Positions 17,800-26,922 are shown, numbered from the stretch's first letter. The stretch: DNA of 64,000 bases from JAMIFN01 sp964544605 (GCA_964544605.1 CAZJBX010000010.1:1-64000); one strand, 5' to 3'. Notes: generated by a model from the letters alone, not told the origin. A program made the numbers and translations.

Positions 17800-17805
17800 G
17801 ACAAT
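17800..17805 (+). promoter_or_regulatory. -10-like hexamer GACAAT, 8 nt before the RNB ribonuclease ATG
   Basis: GACAAT is followed by eight bases (CGCCCCCT) and then ATG at 17814. There is no Shine-Dalgarno sequence, so a leaderless transcript is inferred. Confidence 0.4.
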
Positions 17806-17813
17806 CGCCCCCT

Positions 17814-19955
17814 ATGATTTTGATTTATGAAGACAGTGGCAAGCTGCACGCTGGCCGTGAGTTCTCGCGGGCCGATAGCAGCCTGCAAGTAGAGAGCGCC
17901 AGCGGCAAACGCAGCAAAATTAAACACCAGCAGGTGCTGCTTGAGTTGCAGCAAAGCGATTTGCCCGACATCCATGATGCCGCGCTGCGGGCTGCGGCCG
18001 CCGAGGTGGATTTGGATTTGGCCTGGGAGTTTGCGCCTGAGGCCGAGTTCAGCGCCAAAGAGCTGGCCCTGGATTACTTTGGCGCACAAGCCAGCCATAG
18101 CGAGCAAATGGCCATGCTGTTGGCCTTGGTCGGCGCGCCGCATTACTTCAGGCGGGCGGGCAAAAACCGCTTTAAAAAGGCGGCGGCTGAAATTTTGCAG
18201 CAGGCTTTGGCCGGCATTGAAAAGAAAAAACGCTTGGCCGAGCAAATCAGCGCTTGGGCGCAGCGCCTGCAAGCGGGCGATTGCCCCGAAGAAATCGCCG
18301 CCAAGCTCTACGCGATTTTGTTCAAGCCCGATAAAAACAGTGCCGAATACAAGGCCGTGGCCGAGGCCGCGCAGCAGTCGCAGCAATCGGCGCTGGCGCT
18401 GTTTCAGGCCGCAGGCGTGCTTGCTGACGATGCCGCAGGCGCTTACAACTTCCATTGGCAGCGCTTTTTGTTCAGCCACTTCCCCAAAGGCACGGGCTTT
18501 CCTGATTTGCCCCTGCCCGAAGTGCAGGCCGAGGACTTGCCCTTGGCCGAGGGTGTGGCCGCTTTTTCGATTGATGACAGCGCCACCACCGAGATTGATG
18601 ACGCGCTGAGCGTGCAGAATTTGGAGCGCAATTTGGTCACCGTGGGCATCCATATTGCCGCGCCCGCTTTGGCGCTGGCGCATGGCGGGCCGTGGGACGA
18701 GGTGGCCAGCGATCGCCTTTCTACGGTGTATATGCCGGGCAACAAAATCACCATGCTGCCCGATGCCTTGGTGCAAACCTTCACCTTGGGCGCAGGCCAA
18801 GCACGGCCGGCCCTGTCTTTGTATTTGCAAATTGACAAAAACAGCCTGGAGATTTTGGACGCGCAAAGCAAGCTCGAACGCGTGCCCGTGGTCGCCAATT
18901 TGCGGCTTGAAGATTTAGAACCTGTGGCCACGGCAAGCTGGCTGGCGCAAGCGGGGCAGAGCGCTGCGGCCGAGCAAGACTTGGCCGCCTTGGGCATGAA
19001 CGAGCCGCCGCAACTGGCGGCCAAGCTGGCCTTTTTGCACCGCTTGGCCCAGCACTGGAAGGCCGAGCGCGAAGTCGTGCGCGGCAAACCTGAGAACTTC
19101 AGCCGCCCTGATTTCAACTTCAAACTTTACAGGGGCGAAGAAGCGGTGAAAGGCGATGTCAGCGGCGAGGAAACCGTGCACATCAGCCAGCGCCGCCGTG
19201 GTGAGCCGCTGGACCTCATCGTGGCCGAATGCGCCATTGCCGCCAACAGCATTTGGGGCCAATGGCTGGGCAGCTTGGGCCTGCCCATGATTTACCGCAG
19301 CCAAGCGGCCTTGGCCCCAGGTGTGAAGGTGCGCATGGGCGTGAAGCCCCAGCGCCATGCGGGCATGGGCGTGGCCGCCTATGCGTGGAGCACATCGCCG
19401 CTGCGCCGCTATGTGGATTTGGTGAACCAGCGCCAGCTTTTGGCCGCTGTGCAGCACGGCGCGGTGGCGGGCCTCCATGCGCCCTTCAAGCCGAAAGACG
19501 CGCAGCTTTTTGCCGTCATCAGCAGTTTTGATGCCGCCTACAGCGCCTACAACGCCTACCAAGGCCAGATGGAGCGCTTTTGGACGCTGCGCCACATCCA
19601 GCAAACGGGCCTGACGGAAATGGACGGCGTGGTCTTCAAAGACGAGGGCTGGGTGCGCGGCGATAAGCTGCCGCTGAGCCTGCAAGTGCTGGGTGCAGAC
19701 GGCCTGCCGCGTGGCAGCCGCGTGCGCGTGCGCTTGGGCGATGTCGATTTGCTGCAATTGCATATTGGCGGCACTTTGCTGGCCCAGCTCGATGGCGCGC
19801 AAGAAGTCGACGATGAAGACGAGGACGGGGACGAAGGCGCAGACGCGGCCGATGTGGGTGAGCTGGCCGTGGCCGCTTTGCAGGCCGATGGCGCCGAGGC
19901 CAGCGAGACGGGCAAGGCGGACGAGGCAGAAGTCGCAGAAAAGCCTGCCCCATGA
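17814..19955 (+). CDS. RNB-domain exoribonuclease (RNase II/R family)
   Basis: 3'-5' exoribonuclease of 713 residues. The RNB core shows FSIDDSATTEIDDALSV near residue 260, where four acidic residues coordinate catalytic magnesium, and STSPLRRYVDLVNQRQ near residue 530. The N-terminal 220 residues do not look like the canonical cold-shock pair of RNase R, matching a Burkholderiales RNase II-like subgroup. The C-terminus ends in a low-complexity acidic tail from about residue 662 (EVDDEDEDGDEGA). Whether it is rnb or rnr cannot be decided. It is followed by tonB-like, aroE and mtgA genes in the same direction. Confidence 0.9.
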   Translation: MILIYEDSGKLHAGREFSRADSSLQVESASGKRSKIKHQQVLLELQQSDLPDIHDAALRAAAAEVDLDLAWEFAPEAEFSAKELALDYFGAQASHSEQMAMLLALVGAPHYFRRAGKNRFKKAAAEILQQALAGIEKKKRLAEQISAWAQRLQAGDCPEEIAAKLYAILFKPDKNSAEYKAVAEAAQQSQQSALALFQAAGVLADDAAGAYNFHWQRFLFSHFPKGTGFPDLPLPEVQAEDLPLAEGVAAFSIDDSATTEIDDALSVQNLERNLVTVGIHIAAPALALAHGGPWDEVASDRLSTVYMPGNKITMLPDALVQTFTLGAGQARPALSLYLQIDKNSLEILDAQSKLERVPVVANLRLEDLEPVATASWLAQAGQSAAAEQDLAALGMNEPPQLAAKLAFLHRLAQHWKAEREVVRGKPENFSRPDFNFKLYRGEEAVKGDVSGEETVHISQRRRGEPLDLIVAECAIAANSIWGQWLGSLGLPMIYRSQAALAPGVKVRMGVKPQRHAGMGVAAYAWSTSPLRRYVDLVNQRQLLAAVQHGAVAGLHAPFKPKDAQLFAVISSFDAAYSAYNAYQGQMERFWTLRHIQQTGLTEMDGVVFKDEGWVRGDKLPLSLQVLGADGLPRGSRVRVRLGDVDLLQLHIGGTLLAQLDGAQEVDDEDEDGDEGADAADVGELAVAALQADGAEASETGKADEAEVAEKPAP

Positions 19956-19988
19956 GCGCCCTAGAAGAAAAACCGCTGCAATTGGGGC

Positions 19989-19994
19989 AATAAT
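19989..19994 (+). promoter_or_regulatory. -10-like hexamer AATAAT, 6 nt before the TonB-like GTG
   Basis: AATAAT is followed by CCTGCC and then GTG at 20001, with no ribosome site. Consistent with a leaderless start but weaker than the other examples. Confidence 0.3.
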
Positions 19995-20000
19995 CCTGCC

Positions 20001-20879
20001 GTGAATTTCATACAGCAACTTTTCCAACGATTGGGCGTATTTGGCAGCACCTTGGTGATTTCGGTGCTGCTACATGCCGCCATGCTGACTGTGCGTGTGG
20101 CAGAGTCCATTGACTTTGCCCGCTTCCTAGAAGACACGCCACTGGAAGTGGTGCTGGTGAATGCGCAATCGACCACAGCCCCAGACAAAGCCCAGGCCAT
20201 CGCCCAGCACAATTTAGAGGGCGGCGGCGATGTGGACAAGAAAAATGTGGTGGCCAGCTCGCCTGCGCCCTATAGCGCCCTGACCGAATGGGGGCAAGAG
20301 GCCGAGCGCCAAGAGCGCCAAGCGCAAGAAATGCAGGCGCAGCAGGCTGAAGTATTCGCCTTGGTGCAAAAAACCTTGGCGCAAATGCCTGAATACAGCG
20401 CCCAAGAGGTATTGAAAAACAAACAAGCGCAAGAGGAAGAAGATCGCCGCCGCGCTTTATTGCAGCAATTGGGCGCGATTGAAAAGCGCATCAACGAAGA
20501 AAACTCTCGGCCTAAAAAACGGTTTGTTTCACCCGCCACCAAAGCGGGTACCCATGCGCATTACTACGCCGCTTTTAAAGACAAAGTAGAGGCGCTGGGT
20601 ACCAGCAACTTCCCCACACAAAAAGGGCAGCGCATTTATGGCGAGTTGTCTATGGTGATTCATATTGATGCCCAAGGCCGTGTATTGCATACCGAGATTT
20701 TGCAAGGCTCAGGCAATGGCACATTGGACGCTCACGCCCAAGCCATCGTGCGGGCGGGCTCGCCTTATGGCAACTTCACGCCTGAGATGCTCAAAGAGTT
20801 TCAGGTTTTGGTGGTGGCTTCGCATTTTCGCTTTGCGCAAGATGTGGGCCTGAGCACCCGTGTGCATGAAATGCAATAA
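20001..20879 (+). CDS. TonB/TolA-like inner-membrane protein
   Basis: A 292-residue protein. A single transmembrane segment lies at about residues 14-32 (VFGSTLVISVLLHAAM), then a long periplasmic helix rich in Gln, Glu and Ala (about 95-165), then a C-terminal TonB-type domain (about 190-290: GELSMVIHIDAQGRV, PYGNFTPEM). TonB-type proteins couple inner-membrane energy to outer-membrane receptors. Here the usual proline-rich spacer is replaced by a charged helix, more like TolA. No exbB/exbD genes are nearby. The start is GTG at 20001. Its place between the ribonuclease gene and aroE matches a recurrent Comamonadaceae arrangement. Confidence 0.78.
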   Translation: MNFIQQLFQRLGVFGSTLVISVLLHAAMLTVRVAESIDFARFLEDTPLEVVLVNAQSTTAPDKAQAIAQHNLEGGGDVDKKNVVASSPAPYSALTEWGQEAERQERQAQEMQAQQAEVFALVQKTLAQMPEYSAQEVLKNKQAQEEEDRRRALLQQLGAIEKRINEENSRPKKRFVSPATKAGTHAHYYAAFKDKVEALGTSNFPTQKGQRIYGELSMVIHIDAQGRVLHTEILQGSGNGTLDAHAQAIVRAGSPYGNFTPEMLKEFQVLVVASHFRFAQDVGLSTRVHEMQ

Positions 20880-20907
20880 AGCGCTTTCAAGCGCATGTTG
20901 AGGCTTT

Positions 20908-21759
20908 ATGGACAAGTATTTGGTTTTGGGCAATCCCATTTCACACAGCCGCTCGCCGCAGATTCACACCCTGTTTGCGGCCCAATTGAACGACGCGCTG
21001 CAATACGACAAACTGCTGGTGCGTCCCGATGGCTTGGCCCAAGCACTGCAAGAGCTGGCTGAAAAAGGCGTGGCCGGTTGCAATATCACCGTGCCGTTTA
21101 AAGAAGAAGCCTATGCCTTGGCCCAGCACCACACGCCGCGCAGCAAATGGGCGCGGGCGGGCAATACCATCAGCTTCAGCCCCAGCGGCATGATTTTAGA
21201 AAATACCGATGGCGTCGGTTTGGTGCGCGATATTGAGCAAAACGCAGGCTTGCCGCTGGCGGGCAAGCGCATTGCCTTGCTCGGCGCAGGTGGCGCAGCG
21301 GCTGGAGCTTTGTCGGCCTTGATTGACCGCCGCCCCGAGACCTTGGCGGTATTCAACCGCACCAGTGAGCGCGCCTTGCGCTTGGTGGCGCAGCACCGCC
21401 CCTACGCGCAGCGGGTTTCCCCCCTCACGCGCTTGGAAGCCATGCCCATGCTGGCCCTGCCCAGTGCGGGCGTGTTCGATGTCATCATCAACGCCACGGC
21501 GGCCAGCTTGGGCGGCGATGTGCTGCGCTTGCCGGGCAGCATCCTCACGCCAGAAACCTTGGTTTACGACATGATGTACGGCCCCGCCGCTGAAGGCTTT
21601 TTAAACGCCGCCCGTGAGCAAAATCTGGCCGTGCGCGATGGCCTGGGCATGTTGGTGGAGCAAGCGGCAGAAGCCTATTACTTCTGGCGCGGCATCCGCC
21701 CCAAAACTGGGCCCGTGCTGGCGCAATTGCGCGCCGATATGGCTGGCCCACAGGTTTAA
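20908..21759 (+). CDS. aroE: Shikimate dehydrogenase (NADP+)
   Basis: Reduces 3-dehydroshikimate to shikimate in aromatic amino acid synthesis. It has 283 residues. The N-terminal substrate domain has LGNPISHSRSPQIH and the catalytic-lysine motif ITVPFKEEAY. The Rossmann domain shows ALLGAGGAAAGALSAL, FNRTSERA for NADP recognition, and the closing MLVEQAAEAYYFWRG. The start is 28 nt after the TonB-like gene. aroQ of the same pathway is elsewhere in the window (36613). Confidence 0.97.
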   Translation: MDKYLVLGNPISHSRSPQIHTLFAAQLNDALQYDKLLVRPDGLAQALQELAEKGVAGCNITVPFKEEAYALAQHHTPRSKWARAGNTISFSPSGMILENTDGVGLVRDIEQNAGLPLAGKRIALLGAGGAAAGALSALIDRRPETLAVFNRTSERALRLVAQHRPYAQRVSPLTRLEAMPMLALPSAGVFDVIINATAASLGGDVLRLPGSILTPETLVYDMMYGPAAEGFLNAAREQNLAVRDGLGMLVEQAAEAYYFWRGIRPKTGPVLAQLRADMAGPQV

Positions 21760-21794
21760 AAACACCTGCCCCTGCTGCCCTAAGGAGCCCCACC

Positions 21795-22610
21795 ATGCGC
21801 CGCCTGCTCGCCTTGCTGTTTTGGCGTTTGCCTGTGCTGCTGCTGGCCCTGCTCTTGGCCTTGCAACTGGCCTTTGCCCTGCGCATTGCAGGCATGGCGC
21901 TTGTGCCGCCCAGCTCCACCGCCTTCCAACGGGCGCAATTGTGGCAATTGGCCGCGCAAGGGCAGTGGCATTGGAACCAAGAACCCGTCGCGCCCAAGGC
22001 CATCAGCAACCATTTGCGCCGCGCCGTGATTGCCAGCGAAGACGGGCGCTTTATGCAGCACGGCGGGGTCGAATGGGATGCCATCCAACAAGCCCGCCAG
22101 CGCAATGCCAAGGCGCAGGCCAAGGCCGAGGCGAAAGCGAAAAAACAGGGCAAAGACCCCGAACAGGCCGAGGCGAAAATTGTCGGCGGCTCCACCATCA
22201 GCCAGCAATTGGCAAAAAACCTGTTTCTATCGGGCGAGCGCAGCGTGGCACGCAAAGGCCAAGAGCTGGTGCTGACCTATATGCTTGAAGCCATGCTGGG
22301 CAAAGAGAAAATCCTCAACACCTACCTCAATAATGTGGAATGGGGCCAAGGCATATTCGGTGCACAAGCGGCGGCGCAGTATTACTTTAAAACCGATGCC
22401 AGCGGGCTCAGTGCGGCGCAAGCGGCACGGTTGGCGGTGATGCTGCCCGCGCCCAAACGCTTTGAGAAAAACCCCAGCTCGCCCTACCTCATGCGCCGCA
22501 GCCGCGTGATTCAGAAATGGATGCAGGGTGTGCAATGGCCTGATGCGCAAACAGCACAGCCGAAATCAAGCGAAACGCCGAATAAGAGTAAAAACAAAAG
22601 CAAAAAATAA
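21795..22610 (+). CDS. mtgA: Monofunctional peptidoglycan glycosyltransferase
   Basis: Polymerises lipid II into glycan strands. The 271-residue GT51 enzyme has an N-terminal membrane anchor (about 8-33) and no transpeptidase domain. The catalytic motif is VIASEDGRFMQHGG (Glu in SED), followed by GGSTISQQLAKNLFL. Between them is a Lys/Ala/Gln-rich insert of about 25 residues, and the C-terminus ends in a Lys/Asn/Ser-rich tail. Both look like lineage-specific basic extensions. AAGGAGCCCCACC before ATG at 21795 is a good ribosome site. It converges with dxr. Confidence 0.95.
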   Translation: MRRLLALLFWRLPVLLLALLLALQLAFALRIAGMALVPPSSTAFQRAQLWQLAAQGQWHWNQEPVAPKAISNHLRRAVIASEDGRFMQHGGVEWDAIQQARQRNAKAQAKAEAKAKKQGKDPEQAEAKIVGGSTISQQLAKNLFLSGERSVARKGQELVLTYMLEAMLGKEKILNTYLNNVEWGQGIFGAQAAAQYYFKTDASGLSAAQAARLAVMLPAPKRFEKNPSSPYLMRRSRVIQKWMQGVQWPDAQTAQPKSSETPNKSKNKSKK

Positions 22611-22621
22611 ATGCGCAGCGT

Positions 22622-23788
22622 TTAAATCAATTGCTGGGCAAACTGCCGCGCCTCGGCATCCAGTGCCAGCAGCTCATCGACGGAGGCGATGCGGCCTGGG
22701 GTGAGGCCTTCTAGTGTGGCGGCGTTGATGCGGTAGATTTGGTCGAAGGCCAAGCGCTCTTGCAAGAAGGCGGCCACCGCCACCTCATTGGCGGCGTTGA
22801 GCACGCAGGTGCTGCCCGCTGGCCCTTTGAGGGCCTGCCAAGCCAGTTGCAGGCCCGGAAAGCGCAGGGCATCGGCTGGCTCAAAGGTCATGGCTTTGAG
22901 CTGGGTGAAGTCCAGCGCCGCTGCGCCGCTTGTGGTGCGGCCCGGCCAAGACAGGCCCAGGGCAATGGGCACACGCATATCGGGCGTGCCCAGTTGCGCC
23001 ACGATGGAGCTGTCGTGGTATTGCACCATGCTGTGGATGATGGATTGCGGGTGGATGATGACCTCGATTTGCTCGGGCGCAAAGCCAAACAAATAGTGGG
23101 CTTCAATGACTTCCAGCGCCTTGTTCATCATGGTGGCGCTATCGACTGAAATCTTTTGCCCCATGCTCCAGTTGGGGTGGGCCACGGCCTCGGCCACGGT
23201 GACTTGGCCCAAGCTGGCGGGGTCGCGTTGGCGGAAGGGGCCGCCTGAGGCGGTGAGGATGATTTTTTCTACATCTGTGGCCCAGCGGCTGGGGTCGTCG
23301 GGCAGGCTTTGGAAGATGGCCGAGTGCTCGCTGTCAATCGGCAGCAGGGTGGCGCCATGCTCGCGCACGGCCTGCATGAACAAATCGCCGCCGACCACCA
23401 AGGCTTCTTTATTGGCCAGCAGCAAGCGTTTGCCCGCTTTGGCTGCGGCCAAGCTGGGGGCCAAGCCTGCCGCGCCCACAATGGCGGCCATGACGGCATC
23501 GACTTCAGGCGCGTCACACAGGCGGCACAGGGCTTCTTGCCCATGCAGGACTTCGGTTGGGCAGCCTTGTTCAATCAGGCGTTTTTGCAGGGCTTGGGCG
23601 GCGTTGGCCTCGGCCAGCCAAGCGTAGGCGGGCTGAAATTGCAGGCACAACTCGGCGAGTTTGTCGGCCTGGCTGAAGGCGGTGAGGGCGTGAACCTGCC
23701 AATCGTTTTGGCGGCTGATGACATCTAGGGTGTTGAGGCCGATGGAGCCTGTGGCGCCGAGAACGGTGATTTTTTTCATGGTGGGCAT
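22622..23788 (-). CDS. dxr: 1-Deoxy-D-xylulose 5-phosphate reductoisomerase
   Basis: Second step of the MEP isoprenoid pathway, supplying precursors that UppS extends. It has 388 residues. The NADPH site is TVLGATGSIGLNTLDV; LANKEALV, ILTASGGPFR and the metal/substrate block KISVDSATMMNKALEVIEAHYLF follow. ATG at 23788 overlaps the cdsA stop (TGATG), which suggests coupled translation; ATG at 23779 (MKKITVLG) is the alternative. It is the last gene of the pyrH-frr-uppS-cdsA-dxr run. The rseP-bamA genes that usually follow are absent. Confidence 0.97.
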   Translation of the reverse strand: MPTMKKITVLGATGSIGLNTLDVISRQNDWQVHALTAFSQADKLAELCLQFQPAYAWLAEANAAQALQKRLIEQGCPTEVLHGQEALCRLCDAPEVDAVMAAIVGAAGLAPSLAAAKAGKRLLLANKEALVVGGDLFMQAVREHGATLLPIDSEHSAIFQSLPDDPSRWATDVEKIILTASGGPFRQRDPASLGQVTVAEAVAHPNWSMGQKISVDSATMMNKALEVIEAHYLFGFAPEQIEVIIHPQSIIHSMVQYHDSSIVAQLGTPDMRVPIALGLSWPGRTTSGAAALDFTQLKAMTFEPADALRFPGLQLAWQALKGPAGSTCVLNAANEVAVAAFLQERLAFDQIYRINAATLEGLTPGRIASVDELLALDAEARQFAQQLI

Positions 23789-24705
23789 CAAAGTGTGAGG
23801 GCGGCCATGGCCAGTACAAAGGTGGGCAGCAGGGCGTCAATGCGGTCGAGCACACCGCCGTGGCCGGGCAGCAGGCGGCTGGAGTCCTTCACGCCGACGG
23901 CGCGCTTCATCAGGGATTCGGCCAAGTCGCCGACCACGCTCATGCCCGTGATGAGGGCCAAGATGAGGGCCATGCCGAGCCAACCCCAGCGCATTTGCAG
24001 CAGGCTGTAGAAGCTGGGGCTGCTGGCAGGCCAGCGGCCTTCGGCCCAAAGCCAAACGGCGGCCAAAAGCAAGACCGCCAGCCAGCCGCCAGCCACGCCC
24101 TCCCAGCTTTTGCCGGGGCTGATGCTGGGGGCGAGTTTGCGCCGCCCAAAGGCACGGCCGGCAAAGTAAGCGCCGCTATCGGCCAGCCAAACCAAGGCCA
24201 TGACCGAGAGCAGGGTGTTGGTGCCGAGCAAACGCAGTTGCAGCATGGCCAGCCAAGCCACGGTGAGCACCGCCGCGCCGAGTACCAAGCGCAGGCCCGA
24301 AGGGATACGGGGCCAAGCTTCTACACCGCGTTTGAGCAAAAGCGGGCCGCCCAGCAGCCAAAAGGCGGCGGCTATCAACCACCAGCGGCCTTGGCCTTGC
24401 AGGGCCTCTAAGGGTGTGGCAGCTACGGCGGGCAAGGCCCAATTGGGCTGGTGCAGCACATGCGCCAGCGTTTGGCCATCGCCCGTGGGCAGGTGTTGTG
24501 CGCCAATAAAACACAGGGCGAGTGTCAGCAGGGCCAGCATCCAAGCGTTCAGACCAAAGCGGCTGTTCATGCGGCCCCATTCCCAAGCGGCAGCGGCCAT
24601 CATCAGCAGGCCAAACAAGGCAAAGGGTAGGGGGCTGGCGTGGGCCAAAACAGGCAGCAAAATAGCCAGTAAAACAAGGGCCGTGAGGATGCGGGGAAGG
24701 AGCAT
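23788..24705 (-). CDS. cdsA: Phosphatidate cytidylyltransferase
   Basis: Makes CDP-diacylglycerol for phospholipid synthesis in the inner membrane. The 305-residue protein has multiple hydrophobic helices. The family signature is clear near the C-terminus: KLAPSISPGKSWEGVAGG, then GDLAESLMKRAVGVKDSSRL and LPGHGGVLDRIDALLP. It lies between uppS (87 nt upstream) and dxr (overlapping). Confidence 0.96.
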   Translation of the reverse strand: MLLPRILTALVLLAILLPVLAHASPLPFALFGLLMMAAAAWEWGRMNSRFGLNAWMLALLTLALCFIGAQHLPTGDGQTLAHVLHQPNWALPAVAATPLEALQGQGRWWLIAAAFWLLGGPLLLKRGVEAWPRIPSGLRLVLGAAVLTVAWLAMLQLRLLGTNTLLSVMALVWLADSGAYFAGRAFGRRKLAPSISPGKSWEGVAGGWLAVLLLAAVWLWAEGRWPASSPSFYSLLQMRWGWLGMALILALITGMSVVGDLAESLMKRAVGVKDSSRLLPGHGGVLDRIDALLPTFVLAMAALTL

Positions 24706-24791
24706 GGCGCAGGGTCTTTACATCGGGGGAGGAAGGGGGTAGGCCGCAGCCTACTGGCGCTGAATCGGCGGGCATGTGCCGCTGCTGGGCT

Positions 24792-25508
24792 TTAAGCCAC
24801 GGGGCGGACTTGCTCGGAGGTTTGACCAAAGCGGCGCTCGCGCTGGGCAAAGCTGGCGATGGCGCTCTCTAGGGCAGCGCGGTTGAAATCGGGCCAGAGT
24901 GCATCCGAGAAATAGAGCTCGCTGTAGGCGCACTGCCACAAGAGGAAGTTACTGATGCGGTACTCGCCGCCGGTGCGGATGAGCAAATCGGGGTCGGGCA
25001 CATGGGCCAAGGCCATGTGCTGGTCGATGTGTTCTGGCGTGAGGGGCAGACCTTTGGCCGCCACTTGCTGCGCGGCTTGGGCCATGTCCCAGCGGCCACC
25101 GTAGTTGAAGCAAATGTTCAGTTGCAGCCCTTGGCCGCTGGCGGTGTTGGCTTCGGCGGTGGCAAAGGTTTTCAAAAGGCGCTCAGACAGGCCGGCTTTC
25201 TCGCCCACAAAGTGCAGGCGCACGCCTTGCGCTTTCAGGCGGGGCACTTCACGGCTCAGGGCCAAGCCCATGAGTTCCAGCAGGCCAGAGACTTCGTCTT
25301 GCGGGCGCTTCCAGTTTTCAGACGAAAACGCAAACACCGTGAGGGCCGCCACGCCCAGCTCATGGCAGGCCATGATGATGCCGCGCAAGGCTTCCACGCC
25401 TTGCTTGTGCCCGGCCAAGCGGGGCAGATGGCGTTGCTTGGCCCAGCGGCCATTGCCATCCATGACGATGGCAATGTGCTGCGGAATGGCCGTGAGGGGG
25501 CTGGACAT
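24792..25508 (-). CDS. uppS: Isoprenyl (undecaprenyl) diphosphate synthase
   Basis: cis-Prenyltransferase making the lipid carrier for peptidoglycan synthesis. It has 238 residues from the start MSSPLTAIPQH. Seen are HIAIVMDGNGRWAKQR (catalytic Asp), FAFSSENWKRP and the C-terminal RTGGEYRISNFLLWQ..SELYF block. The family usually has RTSGE, so the Ser to Gly change is a minor variation. It follows frr by 24 nt, and an in-frame start at 25532 would leave no gap. Confidence 0.95.
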   Translation of the reverse strand: MSSPLTAIPQHIAIVMDGNGRWAKQRHLPRLAGHKQGVEALRGIIMACHELGVAALTVFAFSSENWKRPQDEVSGLLELMGLALSREVPRLKAQGVRLHFVGEKAGLSERLLKTFATAEANTASGQGLQLNICFNYGGRWDMAQAAQQVAAKGLPLTPEHIDQHMALAHVPDPDLLIRTGGEYRISNFLLWQCAYSELYFSDALWPDFNRAALESAIASFAQRERRFGQTSEQVRPVA

Positions 25509-25532
25509 AGGCGTAAGGATGCAGGCCATCAA

Positions 25533-26096
25533 TCAGATGGACATCATCTCTTTTTCTTTTTCTTCAACGATTTTGTCGATTTCGCCAATGTGCTTGTCGG
25601 TGATTTTCTGCACCTCGGCCTCAGAGCGTTTTTGCTCATCTTCGGTGGCGGTTTTGTCTTTCACCATTTTCTTCACGCCTTCGTTCACATCACGGCGCAG
25701 ATTGCGCACGGCGACCTTGGCGTTTTCGCCATCGGCCCGCACGATTTTGGTCAGGTCTTTGCGGCGTTCTTCCGTCATGGCGGGCAGGGGCACACGAATG
25801 AGCTCACCCATAGATGCGGGGTTGAGGCCGAGGTCGCTCTCGCGGATGGCTTTTTCCACCTTGGCGGCCATGTCTTTTTCCCATACTTGCACGCTCAGGG
25901 TGCGGGCATCCATGGCCGAGACATTGGCCACTTGGGGCAGGGGCACCATAGAGCCGTAGTATTCCACTTGCACGGCGTCGAGCAGGGCAGGGTTGGCGCG
26001 GCCGGTGCGGATTTTTTGCAGGCTGTTGCGCAGGGAGTCAAGCGACTGCCCCATTTTGGTTTCCATGGTTTTTTGAAGGTCGGCAATGCTGGTCAT
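25533..26096 (-). CDS. frr: Ribosome recycling factor
   Basis: Splits post-termination ribosomes together with EF-G. At 187 residues it is near the family length (185). Typical blocks are LRNSLQKIRTGRANPALLD, YYGSMVPLPQVANVSAMDART, and the charged C-terminal helix (EEKEKEMMSI). It is 100 nt downstream of pyrH. A TAGAAT hexamer on the minus strand (26169-26174) could provide an internal promoter. Confidence 0.97.
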   Translation of the reverse strand: MTSIADLQKTMETKMGQSLDSLRNSLQKIRTGRANPALLDAVQVEYYGSMVPLPQVANVSAMDARTLSVQVWEKDMAAKVEKAIRESDLGLNPASMGELIRVPLPAMTEERRKDLTKIVRADGENAKVAVRNLRRDVNEGVKKMVKDKTATEDEQKRSEAEVQKITDKHIGEIDKIVEEKEKEMMSI

Positions 26097-26196
26097 GGTG
26101 TTCTTCTAAAAGCAAAGAAAAGAAAAGAGGGGCGAGTCATGCGCCGCCCCCTATGAGATTGGGCGCTTATTCTACACAGGGCGCCACGCGGGGCGT

Positions 26197-26922
26197 TTAA
26201 ACATGCACCAAAGTGCCTTCGTCCTCGCCCAAGACGACGCGCTTGAGTGCGCCTGGCTTGAAGATGGAGAAAACCTTGATGGGCAGTTTTTGATCACGGC
26301 ACAGGGCAAAAGCGGCGGCGTCCATCACGCCCAAATTCTGCTGCATGGCCTCGTCAAAGCTCAGATGGCTGTAGCGCGTGGCGCTGGGGTCTTTTTTCGG
26401 GTCGGCGGTGTAAACACCATCGACCTTGGTGGCCTTGAGCACCATATCGGCGCTGATTTCTGCACCACGCAAGGCGGCGGCGGTATCGGTGGTGAAGAAG
26501 GGGTTGCCCGTGCCTGCGGCAAACACCACAACTTTGCCTTCTTCCAAGTATTGCAAAGCCTTGGGGCGCACATAAGACTCCACGATTTGCTCAATATTGA
26601 TGGCTGACATGACGCGGGCCGTAGCGCCAATGCCATTCATGGTGTCGGCCAAAGCCAAGGCGTTCATCACGGTGGCCAGCATACCCATGTAATCGGCGGT
26701 GGCGCGATCCATGCCAGCAGCGCCTGTGGACACGCCACGGAAGATATTGCCGCCGCCAATCACCACGGCCACTTCAACCCCCATGTCCACCACCTCTTTG
26801 ACCTCTTGGGACATGCGCACAATGGTTTCGCGGTTGATGCCAAAAGCATCATCGCCCATCAGGGCTTCGCCTGAGAGTTTGAGCAAAATGCGTTTGAGTG
26901 GGGTGGCTGTGCTGTCTGTCAT
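26197..26922 (-). CDS. pyrH: Uridylate kinase
   Basis: Phosphorylates UMP to UDP. The 241-residue amino-acid-kinase-fold protein shows RILLKLSGEALMGDD, VAVVIGGGNIFRGV, and FAAGTGNPFFTTDTAA. CTGGAGCACCCC before the ATG at 26922 is a strong ribosome site, which rejects the longer in-frame start at 27087. In most betaproteobacteria rpsB and tsf lie just upstream. Here the next gene is the divergent hns-like gene. Confidence 0.97.
   Translation of the reverse strand: MTDSTATPLKRILLKLSGEALMGDDAFGINRETIVRMSQEVKEVVDMGVEVAVVIGGGNIFRGVSTGAAGMDRATADYMGMLATVMNALALADTMNGIGATARVMSAINIEQIVESYVRPKALQYLEEGKVVVFAAGTGNPFFTTDTAAALRGAEISADMVLKATKVDGVYTADPKKDPSATRYSHLSFDEAMQQNLGVMDAAAFALCRDQKLPIKVFSIFKPGALKRVVLGEDEGTLVHV

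Noticed and set aside
15864..18866. 1000-codon open frame on the minus strand across acnB and the ribonuclease gene
   Set aside because: It crosses the acnB terminator and the start of the next gene, is rich in His, Gly and Gln, and has no recognisable domain. It is an antisense shadow.
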